64,000 bases of DNA from Polyangia bacterium (GTDB lineage: Bacteria; Myxococcota_A; Polyangia; Nannocystales; Nannocystaceae). The notes under the pieces are model-generated. The model saw only the letters and a program-made list of their open reading frames with translations, did not search any database and was not told the DNA's origin. How positions within the stretch are numbered: position 1 is the stretch's first letter; every line of letters begins with the position of its first letter. Made by a program: the position numbers and the translations under genes. Location: contig JAUIFF010000007.1 of NCBI GenBank assembly GCA_030429545.1, positions 62,001 through 126,000 on the forward strand. The letters run 5' to 3'. Positions 8,816 to 16,588 of the stretch are shown here, in pieces.

Positions 8816-9763
8816 CTACATCCCGCAGGTCCACTTACCCAGGGCTTTAAACCCATCGCCGTCGACGCGATACATCCGGTCGCCGCCACCCTCGTTGAAC
8901 GCGGCGTTCACCCACAGCTCGTGGACGCCATCGCCATTGAGGTCGGGCGCGGCCCGCAGGGTAAAGGTCTCCTGCTTGGTCTTGTCCTTTTCGACCAAGG
9001 CGAGCTTGTCGGGGGCCGACCCGCGGCGAACAAACAGACCGCTAAACAGGAACTTGTCGGTGTCGCGCGGGTCGACGATGAACGCCGAGAAAAACTCGTC
9101 ATCCTTGCCGTCGCCGTCAAAGTCGAGCTTGGCGGCCTGATGGATCTCGACCTTTTCGGTGGCCTTGGCGTTGATCCCCTTGATCGCGGCAGCCAGCGCC
9201 TCACGGTCGCTGTCGGACACCTCGTGGGCATCCTCGCTCCAGGTATCGGCGGAGATCTCGAGCACCTTGTTGCCCAGCGATTTGGGCCAGGTCGCAAAGT
9301 CAAAGTTTTGCCCGGCGTCGACCTTGGGCGCCGACAGGGCCGAGGGTGATCCGGTTGCTCCGACATCGCAAAGCGGATGTTTTCCCTTGCCGAGGGTGTC
9401 GAGCTCGGCCGAGGTCGCCGACTTGAGATAGATCGGGTCGCCGTCTTTCCCGACCTTGAGGCAATCGTCGCCGGCCGCCAGCTTGTTGCCGTCTTTGACA
9501 AAGCAACCCACCGGTTGCAGGGCGCTCGAGCCATCGACGACGTAAAACACGGCCGAGGTCTCCGGGGGCACGGGGCCTGAAAGGTCGGGTCCTTCGAGGG
9601 TATCGAGGCTCTTGCCCTCGGGCCGCTCGCCCCCCTCGTCCTTCGCTTCGGCTTTTTGCTCGGCCTTATCCTCGGTTTTCTTGCTCTTCTTTTTGCACCC
9701 CTGGGGCGAAAGTCCAAGGGCGAAGACTGTACAGGTGACGGCAACGAGACGACGGGTCGACAT
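8816..9763 (-). CDS. putative lipoprotein with two EF-hand/FG-GAP-like calcium loops
   Basis: The N terminus MSTRRLVAVTCTVFALGLSP followed by QGC is a lipoprotein signal with Cys23 as the predicted lipidated residue. A Lys/Glu-rich linker follows. Two acidic loops, DFDGDGKDDEF and DLNGDGVHELW, have the DxDxDG calcium-loop pattern also seen in FG-GAP-type repeats; the second is followed by a short aromatic, glycine-rich end. There are four further cysteines. No enzyme motif is seen and the role is unknown; an outer-membrane-anchored calcium-stabilised protein is the simplest reading. It ends far from its neighbours (166 bases to the DAHP synthase start) and is probably monocistronic. Confidence 0.75.
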   Translation of the reverse strand: MSTRRLVAVTCTVFALGLSPQGCKKKSKKTEDKAEQKAEAKDEGGERPEGKSLDTLEGPDLSGPVPPETSAVFYVVDGSSALQPVGCFVKDGNKLAAGDDCLKVGKDGDPIYLKSATSAELDTLGKGKHPLCDVGATGSPSALSAPKVDAGQNFDFATWPKSLGNKVLEISADTWSEDAHEVSDSDREALAAAIKGINAKATEKVEIHQAAKLDFDGDGKDDEFFSAFIVDPRDTDKFLFSGLFVRRGSAPDKLALVEKDKTKQETFTLRAAPDLNGDGVHELWVNAAFNEGGGDRMYRVDGDGFKALGKWTCGM

Positions 9764-9848
9764 GGGCCGCCATGGTAGTCCGGGGGCGCGGGCTTGTCAC
9801 GCTCGTGCGCGACAGCTTCGTTTTTGCCCAAACGCCAACCACTCGCGG

Positions 9849-12842
9849 CTATTTCAACTTCTGAAGACGCTCGACCGCAGCCCTCGCCGGGGCGACCAGC
9901 TTGGCCTCGGCGCGGATTTTGGCCGCGAGCATGATCGCTTGATCACGGCGACCAAGTGCTTCGCAGGCGAGCGCGACCACCAACAACGAGTCGTCGAGAC
10001 CCGCACCTTGCATCTTGCCAACCCCCTGCACGGCCCGTTGCAACAGGCCCTCAGCCCGTTTTTTGTCGCGCTTGCTGTCGGCGAGTGCAAGCGCCCGGCC
10101 GGCCAAACTAATCGGGTGTAGGGGGGCAATCGCAACCGCCCGCGTAAGGGCGGCATCGCGTGTACCGGCATCGTTGCTGACAACCGCGAGCATCACGAGC
10201 CGAGCCGCCGGGTCAAAGCTCATGCCATCGATTTTGAGGGCTGTGGTCAATACGGCCTTTTCGCCGGCCACATCCCCCGAACGCCGGGCCACCTGGGCCA
10301 ACTTCGACAACGGCTCGATCGCCTCGCTATGAAATTTATGTGCATGTTCAAAGTGTTGCTTGGCCGACTTCCACGAGGGTCCCTGCAGCAAGACCTCGCC
10401 AAGCAACATCCGCGCGTGGTAGCCGTCGCCACGCTCACCGATCAGTTTTTGTAGGGTCCGCGAAGCCCCCTCGTAATCCTTGGCCTGGGCCTGCTTGACC
10501 GCTTGCTTAAGCAAGGTTTCCCGCGGGTCTGTCGCGGCCTTGCCCCCGCGGCCCTTACTACCCTTGGGGTGCCAACCGGTGACCTTGGCATTGAGTTGGC
10601 CGACCATCCAGGTGTCGAAGTCATCCGCCAGGGTTTTGAGGTCCTTGCCAAAATGCAGCAAAACCAGCTCTTCGGTGGTTTTGCCGGCACCATAGCCCTT
10701 GAGCACGGCCTTGATCCTGTCGATCCCGTAGGTCTGGCCGAGGTAGCGCATGGCGTAGCTAGCGGTTGCATAGGCAACTTCCATCATGGCCGGCGACTCG
10801 GCCCGCAAAAACGCGAGTTCGAGCTCATCGAGTCGCCGCATTTTGCCCTGACGACGGGCCGAGGCCAGAAGTTCGGCACTCTCACGTGCCCACGAGGGGT
10901 CGGCCAACTCCGACTCCCACTCGCTCAGGCCCTCGGTAAACCACCGGGGAACCCGCCCGCGGCTCAAACGAATTGCATATACATGGGCGAGCTCGTGCCA
11001 GATAACCTGGTGGAGGTTGTGGGTGCCGCCATGGTTGCCGACGAGCGTAATAACCTTGCCAAAACAAACCCCGAGGGCACCAAAACTAGGCACCCCAAGG
11101 GTCCGCACCGAAAACGCCTCGGGTGTGGCAAATGCTTCGAGTCGCAACAGACCGGGGTCGATGCCGTAGCGTTTATCGAGCGCCTTGCGGGCCCGGGCAT
11201 AGGCTGCGACGAGGTCATCGGCGAGCCACTCGTGGTCCAGGGTCGGCAGCCGCAGCGACAACTTGGTCGCCGAAATGTCGGTGTAGTTGGGGTCGATCTG
11301 CTCGCGGTAGAGCTCTAACGTATTGAGTGTACGCTCATTGAAACGGTCGCGCTTCCATGCCGCCTCAAGCGCTTCGCGCCCGGCTTTTTCGTCGCCCAAG
11401 CGCAACAGGTTGAGGCCATAGGCCGACTGCGCAAGCGGGTTTTTGGGTGCCAACTCGACAGCCTTGGCAAAAATCTCACCTGCCTCGGGGTACATGTGAA
11501 GCGAAACCAGCAGCTCGCCAAGGGTGGTCAAAAAGTCGCCACCGTCGGCCGCATAGGCAACCGCTGTGTCGCGGATCGTTGCATAGCCACTTTTGTCGTC
11601 GGCCCGCAACGCCAACGCAGCGGCAACCGCCAAGCCTTCGAGGTCATTGGGGTTTTGGGCCAGCACATGTTGCTCAACCCGGGTTTTTGCCGCGGCAAAC
11701 TTGCCCTCGACCAGCTCGACCCGGGCCATCACCGCGTGGGCCCTCGGGTGCTCGGGGTTGGTCTGCAACACCATTTCGGCCGAGCGCCAAGCAGCCGCCA
11801 GGGCAAACGCACGCAGCTGGGTCGAGGCCTGGCCGGCGAGTGCATCGGGGTGCCAGGGATCCCGTTGCAAAATCAACTGATAGGTCTCGAGCGCTTCGTT
11901 CTCGGCGTACTTCTCGGCAAACATCGACCCGCGCAGCAACAGCAGGTCGTCGCGCACGGTAAACGCCAATGGATCGCCCGGCGGATCTGCGAGCTGCTCG
12001 GCCTCGCCGAGCACCATGTTGGCATCTTGGTAGGCACCACTGCTCCCGCGGGCAATCCCAGCCCGAGCAACCGCCATCAACGACCCGATGTCGGTGGCCT
12101 TGCCAGCTTCGTAGGTATCGTAGAGCCCGTCCATCAACTTGCGCGCCTCGGGACTCTCGCGGCGACCTGTGTACATCCACAGTTCGAGCAACTCGCCCCG
12201 GGTCGCGGCGTCGTCGGGCACGAGTTTGAGCGCCGCCTGCAGGTGTCCCTCGGTCGTTTTGATATCGCCGCGCAAGCGGGCGATCCGAGCCAACAGCCGC
12301 AACCTCGCTACCTTTGCCGAGTTTTTAGCCGATGCTCCCCGTTGCTTGTCGCCGGCTTGCAAAACCTGTTGGGCCGCGTTGACGTCACCCACCCGCAGAT
12401 AGGCATGGGCAGCCGCAAGTCGGGCTGGATGGTCATCGGGATGCGAGCTCAACCACTGCGAAAGAAAGTCGCGGGCCCCCTCGGGGTTGCCCTTGGCGAG
12501 CGCGGCAAAGGCATCGTCGCGGGCATTGACAGGTTTGGGCTGGGGCCGCTTTTTCGGCGTCTTCGGATCTTCGACCGTCAGCTGGAAGTCGCCCGCATCG
12601 GGTGAAAACTCACCCGGTGGTTCGGCGAAATCCGGCTCGCCCGCATCTGCAGCCGGAGCGACAACCGGCGGCTCCCCAGGTTTTTTACACCCGGTAAAAC
12701 CCAGGCCGATGGTGAGTACCCAGGGGATCGAGCGCAGAAAAAACCTCGATCGCAACCGCGATTGTCCACGTGTTTCGACCAAAATTTTCCGTGCGTGCGC
12801 GCCCCTTGTCACTGCGAAAATTCTGACCGGGACCACCGACAC
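9849..12842 (-). CDS. TPR-repeat lipoprotein with a gluzincin metallopeptidase-like (peptidase MA-like) domain
   Basis: The protein has 997 residues. A hydrophobic stretch ending in LGFTGCKKPG about 50 residues in looks like a lipobox, so it is probably exported and anchored. Residues of about 100-500 are a superhelix of TPR-like helices (many A/L/G-Y/A patterns). Near residue 614 comes IWHELAHVYA with downstream WFTEGLSEWE: an HExxH zinc motif plus the third-ligand glutamate, the arrangement of gluzincin 'peptidase MA' domains. A second TPR block fills the C terminus from about 760. ATG 12842 leaves an unusually long basic leader before the signal, so the true start may be an internal GTG. 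Its target is unknown. Confidence 0.78.
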   Translation of the reverse strand: MSVVPVRIFAVTRGAHARKILVETRGQSRLRSRFFLRSIPWVLTIGLGFTGCKKPGEPPVVAPAADAGEPDFAEPPGEFSPDAGDFQLTVEDPKTPKKRPQPKPVNARDDAFAALAKGNPEGARDFLSQWLSSHPDDHPARLAAAHAYLRVGDVNAAQQVLQAGDKQRGASAKNSAKVARLRLLARIARLRGDIKTTEGHLQAALKLVPDDAATRGELLELWMYTGRRESPEARKLMDGLYDTYEAGKATDIGSLMAVARAGIARGSSGAYQDANMVLGEAEQLADPPGDPLAFTVRDDLLLLRGSMFAEKYAENEALETYQLILQRDPWHPDALAGQASTQLRAFALAAAWRSAEMVLQTNPEHPRAHAVMARVELVEGKFAAAKTRVEQHVLAQNPNDLEGLAVAAALALRADDKSGYATIRDTAVAYAADGGDFLTTLGELLVSLHMYPEAGEIFAKAVELAPKNPLAQSAYGLNLLRLGDEKAGREALEAAWKRDRFNERTLNTLELYREQIDPNYTDISATKLSLRLPTLDHEWLADDLVAAYARARKALDKRYGIDPGLLRLEAFATPEAFSVRTLGVPSFGALGVCFGKVITLVGNHGGTHNLHQVIWHELAHVYAIRLSRGRVPRWFTEGLSEWESELADPSWARESAELLASARRQGKMRRLDELELAFLRAESPAMMEVAYATASYAMRYLGQTYGIDRIKAVLKGYGAGKTTEELVLLHFGKDLKTLADDFDTWMVGQLNAKVTGWHPKGSKGRGGKAATDPRETLLKQAVKQAQAKDYEGASRTLQKLIGERGDGYHARMLLGEVLLQGPSWKSAKQHFEHAHKFHSEAIEPLSKLAQVARRSGDVAGEKAVLTTALKIDGMSFDPAARLVMLAVVSNDAGTRDAALTRAVAIAPLHPISLAGRALALADSKRDKKRAEGLLQRAVQGVGKMQGAGLDDSLLVVALACEALGRRDQAIMLAAKIRAEAKLVAPARAAVERLQKLK

Positions 12843-12881
12843 CTGTCAATTCCCGACAACGCCTCTGCTATTGTTGCCGCC

Positions 12882-13391
12882 ATGGCGGACTCCAGTGCAC
12901 ACACTGCCTATGCGCCCGAGGTCTATGAGAGCTTCGACGCCTTTATGCAACAGGTGATCCAAGACACGTATAGCCGAGGGGCCAAACGGGCCGAGTTTGT
13001 CGCGCTGTTGTTGGCCTCTGGCGAGTTGATCCCCATGGCCTGGGGCCGGATGCGAAAAAGTGGCGTCCGCGAGTTTGCCGTTGGTGCAGCGGGCGTGGTC
13101 GCGCTCCGTTACGCGATCGGCTACATCGTCAGCGGCCCCGTGGGTCTCGCCCTCACCGGGTTTACGGTTGCAACTCTGATCTCGTTTTTTTGGGCCAACC
13201 AAAAAGAGGTCCTCGCCCGCCGTACCCCCTACAAACAACTCATCAACGATACCCGCGAGAAGTTTGAGGACATCCAGGTCCGCTACCAAGATGGGCGATA
13301 CGACGCCGGTGAACGGGCCCTTTTGATCGAGGGGTTGTTACGGCGCATGTTGACCGAAATCGAAGCTCCAATCGCGGTTCCGGCGAGTTAG
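12882..13391 (+). CDS. small membrane protein of unknown function
   Basis: I do not recognise this 169-residue protein. Residues of about 60-105 contain two adjacent hydrophobic segments (FAVGAAGVVALRYAIGYIV and GLALTGFTVATLISFF), so it is probably a two-pass inner-membrane hairpin. The flanks are charged and helical; the C-terminal 60 residues (TREKFEDIQVRYQDGRYDAG onward) look like an amphipathic cytoplasmic domain. ATG 12882 is used because sequence before it would overlap the divergent peptidase gene. It starts 39 bases from that gene's start, so the two share a small divergent promoter region. Confidence 0.7.
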   Translation: MADSSAHTAYAPEVYESFDAFMQQVIQDTYSRGAKRAEFVALLLASGELIPMAWGRMRKSGVREFAVGAAGVVALRYAIGYIVSGPVGLALTGFTVATLISFFWANQKEVLARRTPYKQLINDTREKFEDIQVRYQDGRYDAGERALLIEGLLRRMLTEIEAPIAVPAS

Positions 13392-13441
13392 CAACAGCGT
13401 TAGATAACACCGAATTTGCGGCGATACGGTACGATATCGCC

Positions 13442-14341
13442 ATGATTCGTTGTCTTGCATGTCCGCTTGTCATCCTCCTGTGTGCGTGTGGAGGGGTGCC
13501 GGTCGAGGGCTCAAATGCCTCGAGCGGGGGGACCGGCGATAGCTCGTCTGCCTCCGAAACGGACACCACAACGGGTGGCGATACGCCAGCGACAACCGAC
13601 ATGTCGGGCTCTCAAACAGCGAGCTCGACCGTCGATCCAACAACACAGGGACCGACGACGTCCGAGCCGACAACGGATCCGACCGACCCGGGCACGACCG
13701 ATCCGGGTACGACCGATCCGAGCACGACCGACCCGAGCACGACCGACCCGAGCACGACCGATCCGAGCACGACCGACCCAACAGATCCGACAACAACTTC
13801 AGACACCGACCCCACGACCACCTCAGATACCGACCCAACCACAACCTCCGACAGCGACTCTAGTTCGTCGAGCGACTCGGATACCGACGGCGTGATGTGT
13901 GGCGACGAGCCCGACCCGCCGGGGGGTGCCTGCCCTGAACAGTGCAACGGTGGATGTGGGGGTAAAAACTGTAAGATCAATTGTACAGGCAACGACTCCT
14001 GCAAAGCGAAGGAACTCGACTGTCCCCCAGGTTTTAAGTGTCATGTCACCTGCGAAGGCGTCTCGGCGTGTAACGACGCCACGATCAACTGCCCCGACCT
14101 CTACAAGTGCAAGCTGACCTGCAAAGATGATGTCGACAGTTGCAAGGCGTCGACGCTCAACTGCTCCTCGGGCGTGTGCGAGTACGACTGTAAAAACGAG
14201 TCCACGGCCTGCGAGGACATCATGCTGAACTGCGGTAGCAACGACTCTACGGCCAAATGCGACGCCCCAACCGCGGGTGCGATGGCCAAGCCCAACCCCA
14301 ACTCGATGTGCGCCTGCGACCTCGGCTCGTGTAGCCCCTAG
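13442..14341 (+). CDS. cysteine-rich lipoprotein with a Thr/Asp/Pro repeat linker
   Basis: The first residues, MIRCLACPLVILLCACGG, form a lipoprotein signal with the lipobox LCAC. Residues of about 25-150 are a low-complexity linker with DPSTT and DPTTTSDT repeats (15- and 21-base DNA periods). The last 145 residues hold about 26 cysteines in short spacings such as CNGGCGGKNCKINC and CKLTCKDDVDSC, repeated three to four times as a C-x3-C-type array, so the exposed domain is probably disulfide-rich. No enzyme motif is visible. A surface or adhesive role is only inference. A strong bidirectional terminator follows. Confidence 0.8.
   Translation: MIRCLACPLVILLCACGGVPVEGSNASSGGTGDSSSASETDTTTGGDTPATTDMSGSQTASSTVDPTTQGPTTSEPTTDPTDPGTTDPGTTDPSTTDPSTTDPSTTDPSTTDPTDPTTTSDTDPTTTSDTDPTTTSDSDSSSSSDSDTDGVMCGDEPDPPGGACPEQCNGGCGGKNCKINCTGNDSCKAKELDCPPGFKCHVTCEGVSACNDATINCPDLYKCKLTCKDDVDSCKASTLNCSSGVCEYDCKNESTACEDIMLNCGSNDSTAKCDAPTAGAMAKPNPNSMCACDLGSCSP
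13676..13859. repeat. 15-bp and 21-bp tandem repeats coding a DPxTT / DPTTTSDT linker
   Basis: Within the lipoprotein gene at 13442 the DNA repeats a 15-base unit (GACCCGAGCACGACC and variants) about six times, then a 21-base unit (coding DPTTTSD) three times. The units code DPGTT/DPSTT and DPTTTSD. The repeats are the likely result of slippage in a linker that needs composition but not sequence. Confidence 0.85.
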
Positions 14342-14361
14342 GCTGATCTCTTTGCGCATAC

Positions 14362-14388
14362 AAAAACCCCGCATTGCTGCGGGGTTTT
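14362..14388. terminator. bidirectional rho-independent terminator
   Basis: The sequence AAAACCCCGC-ATTGCT-GCGGGGTTTT forms a six-pair GC stem flanked by A and T runs on both sides. It sits between two convergent lipoprotein genes and can serve both. Confidence 0.9.
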
Positions 14389-14407
14389 CGGATCAAGTGG
14401 TCGGGAC

Positions 14408-14866
14408 TTACTTGTCGGGAATCGCCGGAATCCCGTAGTCGGGCTCGGGCTCAGGCTCGCCGGTCGTCGTCTCCGTATCCGTTGCAGGTACACCGTATTC
14501 GGGCTCAGGCCCGACGGTGGTCCCCATGTCGGTGGTCGACGACTCGCTGCCGCTATCCGAACCGCCCGTGGTGCCATCGGTGGTCGCCTCGGTGGTTGCG
14601 TCGGTCCCATCGGTCGCCGCGGTCGTGCTGGTCTCACCGCCCGTGGTTTCGACTTCGGTTGTCTGCCCCTCGGTATCCGGCACCCCGTACTCGGGTTGCG
14701 GGCTATCGCAAGCCGCGAGTGTCAGACCCATGAGCACTGCGCCGGCGGTCCGAGCGATCCGTCCGTCAGACGAGCGCAGCTGCGCACCGCACATCGGGCA
14801 CTTAGACTCCTTGCGCAAAACATGGGAACTACAGGATGGGCAAGCAACGAACATCGGTGGGGACAT
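14408..14866 (-). CDS. zinc-ribbon membrane/lipoprotein with three P-x-YG-x-P motifs
   Basis: This 152-residue protein starts with CPSC at about residue 10 and CPMC at about 25, a zinc ribbon. A hydrophobic stretch GAVLMGLTLAAC follows, which reads like a lipobox although it is preceded by a zinc ribbon instead of a plain signal. The rest is a Thr/Glu/Gly-rich linker with three motifs: PEYGVP, PEYGVP and PDYGIP, the last six residues from the C terminus. ATG 14866 was chosen because it is preceded by GAGGTG at the right distance; the frame is open for 21 more codons. Function unknown. Either the ribbon stays in the cytosol with a single membrane span, or the protein is exported whole. Confidence 0.75.
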   Translation of the reverse strand: MSPPMFVACPSCSSHVLRKESKCPMCGAQLRSSDGRIARTAGAVLMGLTLAACDSPQPEYGVPDTEGQTTEVETTGGETSTTAATDGTDATTEATTDGTTGGSDSGSESSTTDMGTTVGPEPEYGVPATDTETTTGEPEPEPDYGIPAIPDK

Positions 14867-14974
14867 GGAACACCTCGCTAACGTTAGGCGACCCTGAGTA
14901 TACGGGGACGGCGCAGGTGACTTCAGCAAATTTTATGGGTCGTCTAGGAACGAGTGGCGCGCTAGATTCCGCGC

Positions 14975-15289
14975 ATGTCGCAGGCATCGATTATCGTCAT
15001 CTCGGGTCAAATTCCGGTTCGTCCGGGCCAGTGGGAACGCGCCCAGGCTATCGCTCAAAAGCATCAGGAAGCGTCACGCAAGGAACCGGGCTGCCTGGAG
15101 TTTGCGTTTTCCCGCGATCTCGAAGACCCCAACTGCCTGCGTTTTTTTGAGCGCTGGCAGTCCGACGAGGCCCTGGCCGCGCACCTTGCCGGCCCGGCGG
15201 TCGCTGCCACCAACGCGGCCCTCCCCGAGGTCGTCGCCGGAAAGGCTTCGATCCTGAAGTTTGCCGCCGTCCCCCTGCCGTTTCCCTAA
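14975..15289 (+). CDS. antibiotic biosynthesis monooxygenase (ABM/YgiN) family protein
   Basis: The 104 residues form a single dimeric alpha+beta ferredoxin-like ABM domain: an opening beta strand IIVISGQIPV, the PGQWERAQAIAQKHQEAS helix, the typical EPGCLEFAFSRDLEDPN strand pair, and the WQSDEALAAHLAGPAV helix. Family members act on quinones or phenolic compounds, or only bind them; this residue pattern does not tell which. In a menaquinone-making organism a quinol oxygenase role like YgiN is a reasonable guess. It is a single-gene unit between divergent and co-directional neighbours. Confidence 0.85.
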   Translation: MSQASIIVISGQIPVRPGQWERAQAIAQKHQEASRKEPGCLEFAFSRDLEDPNCLRFFERWQSDEALAAHLAGPAVAATNAALPEVVAGKASILKFAAVPLPFP

Positions 15290-15348
15290 CGCGTGAGCGT
15301 TTCGCGGATGTCACGGCGCGACGGTTCGTTTGCTGATACATCGCGGCT

Positions 15349-16440
15349 ATGCCGTTGCCGCCCCCGCTCCGCCCGCTTGTTCCCGTACTGTGTGCCCTGC
15401 TCGCCGGAGCTTGTGGGAGCTCGTCCGGCTCGAGCACGGCCGCCACCACAGCCGACGAAACCACCTCACCGGGAACCGCCACCACAGCAGAGCCCACAGC
15501 TGGCCCAACAGACAGCTCAGAAGCGGCTTCCGAAACCCTGACGACCACATCCGACGCGACTTCTCAGACGACCGCTGAGACGACCTCCGACTCAACGTCT
15601 GAATCGACCTCGAACACCACCGAGACCTCCGCAAGCGACACCGACACATCGAGCGAAACCGACTCAGATACCGACAGCGGGCAGCTGCTCTACTTCTCAG
15701 TGATCGGTGATACCCCCTACGAAGACGAAGACACCCCCGCACTCAACACCTACGTCGAACAGCACAACGCTATCAGTCCCTCACAGTTTTTAGTGCACGT
15801 CGGCGACATCAAACGCGGCGCGCCGCCCTGTGTCGAGGCCGAGTACACCGATATCAAAACCATCCTCCACGGGCTCGATGTGCCTGCATTTATTATTCCC
15901 GGCGACAACGAGTGGAACGACTGTGCCGACCCCGATGCCGCCTGGGCCCTGTGGATGGAGCACCTGTATCAGTTGGAGCTCCACTGGAACGACCTCCCAG
16001 ATGTCGAACGCCAGCCCGAGCGGGTCGAAAACTTCGCCTTTGTCGACCAGGGCGTGCTGGTTATCGGCATTAATCTCGTCGGTGGGGCGATTCACGATCC
16101 CGACGAATGGGCCCTGCGATTCGAGCAAAACGTGACCTGGATCGACCAGCAATTTGCGACGCACCCCGATATTTTTGCGGCCGTCGTATTCGCCCACGCC
16201 CTGCCAGATCTCGGCAACCATCAGGAATTCGTCGACGGCTTTAAAACCGTGATGGCGGACTATCTCACACCGACCCTATTCCTCCACGGCGACGGGCATT
16301 TTTGGGTGCACGAGCAGGGTTATATGGGGCTCGAACACGTCACTCGAGTGATGGTTGAGTGTTGCTCGGCGAAGCCTGTTCAGATCGGTGTAGACCCCCT
16401 TCATCCCGAGGTGTTTGTGATCGAGCGTGAGCCGTTTTAG
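15349..16440 (+). CDS. calcineurin-like metallophosphoesterase lipoprotein
   Basis: A lipoprotein signal (PVLCALLAGACGSS) is followed by a Ser/Thr/Glu/Asp linker of about 85 residues and then a metallophosphoesterase fold. Metal-site motifs are in order: SVIGDTPY, VHVGDIKRG, IIPGDNEWND and LFLHGDGHFW; these match the D-x-H/GD-x/GDN-H/GH-x-H pattern, with the first motif reading GDTP where many members have DxH. The enzyme should hydrolyse phosphate esters outside the cytoplasmic membrane; the substrate is unknown. Length is 363 residues. It starts 59 bases after the ABM gene in the same direction. Confidence 0.82.
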   Translation: MPLPPPLRPLVPVLCALLAGACGSSSGSSTAATTADETTSPGTATTAEPTAGPTDSSEAASETLTTTSDATSQTTAETTSDSTSESTSNTTETSASDTDTSSETDSDTDSGQLLYFSVIGDTPYEDEDTPALNTYVEQHNAISPSQFLVHVGDIKRGAPPCVEAEYTDIKTILHGLDVPAFIIPGDNEWNDCADPDAAWALWMEHLYQLELHWNDLPDVERQPERVENFAFVDQGVLVIGINLVGGAIHDPDEWALRFEQNVTWIDQQFATHPDIFAAVVFAHALPDLGNHQEFVDGFKTVMADYLTPTLFLHGDGHFWVHEQGYMGLEHVTRVMVECCSAKPVQIGVDPLHPEVFVIEREPF

Positions 16441-16588
16441 CCTGTGACTGTTTGTCCATGCGCATTCTCGATGCATGTACAAAAGACCAGCTTGCAGATT
16501 CGCCCCGGGCGATGAACGCCCCCATGGGCACGCCCGCGCAGGCACTTGATCTGCCAGAGAAAACCCGACTACGGGTATAGTCCCGCCG

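Noticed and set aside
8690..9349. A 219-residue plus-strand frame
   Set aside because: It lies opposite the minus-strand EF-hand-like lipoprotein gene, whose signal peptide and motifs are clearly real.
13676..13859. A CRISPR-like array from 15-bp repeats
   Set aside because: The repeats are in frame inside a gene and have no spacers.
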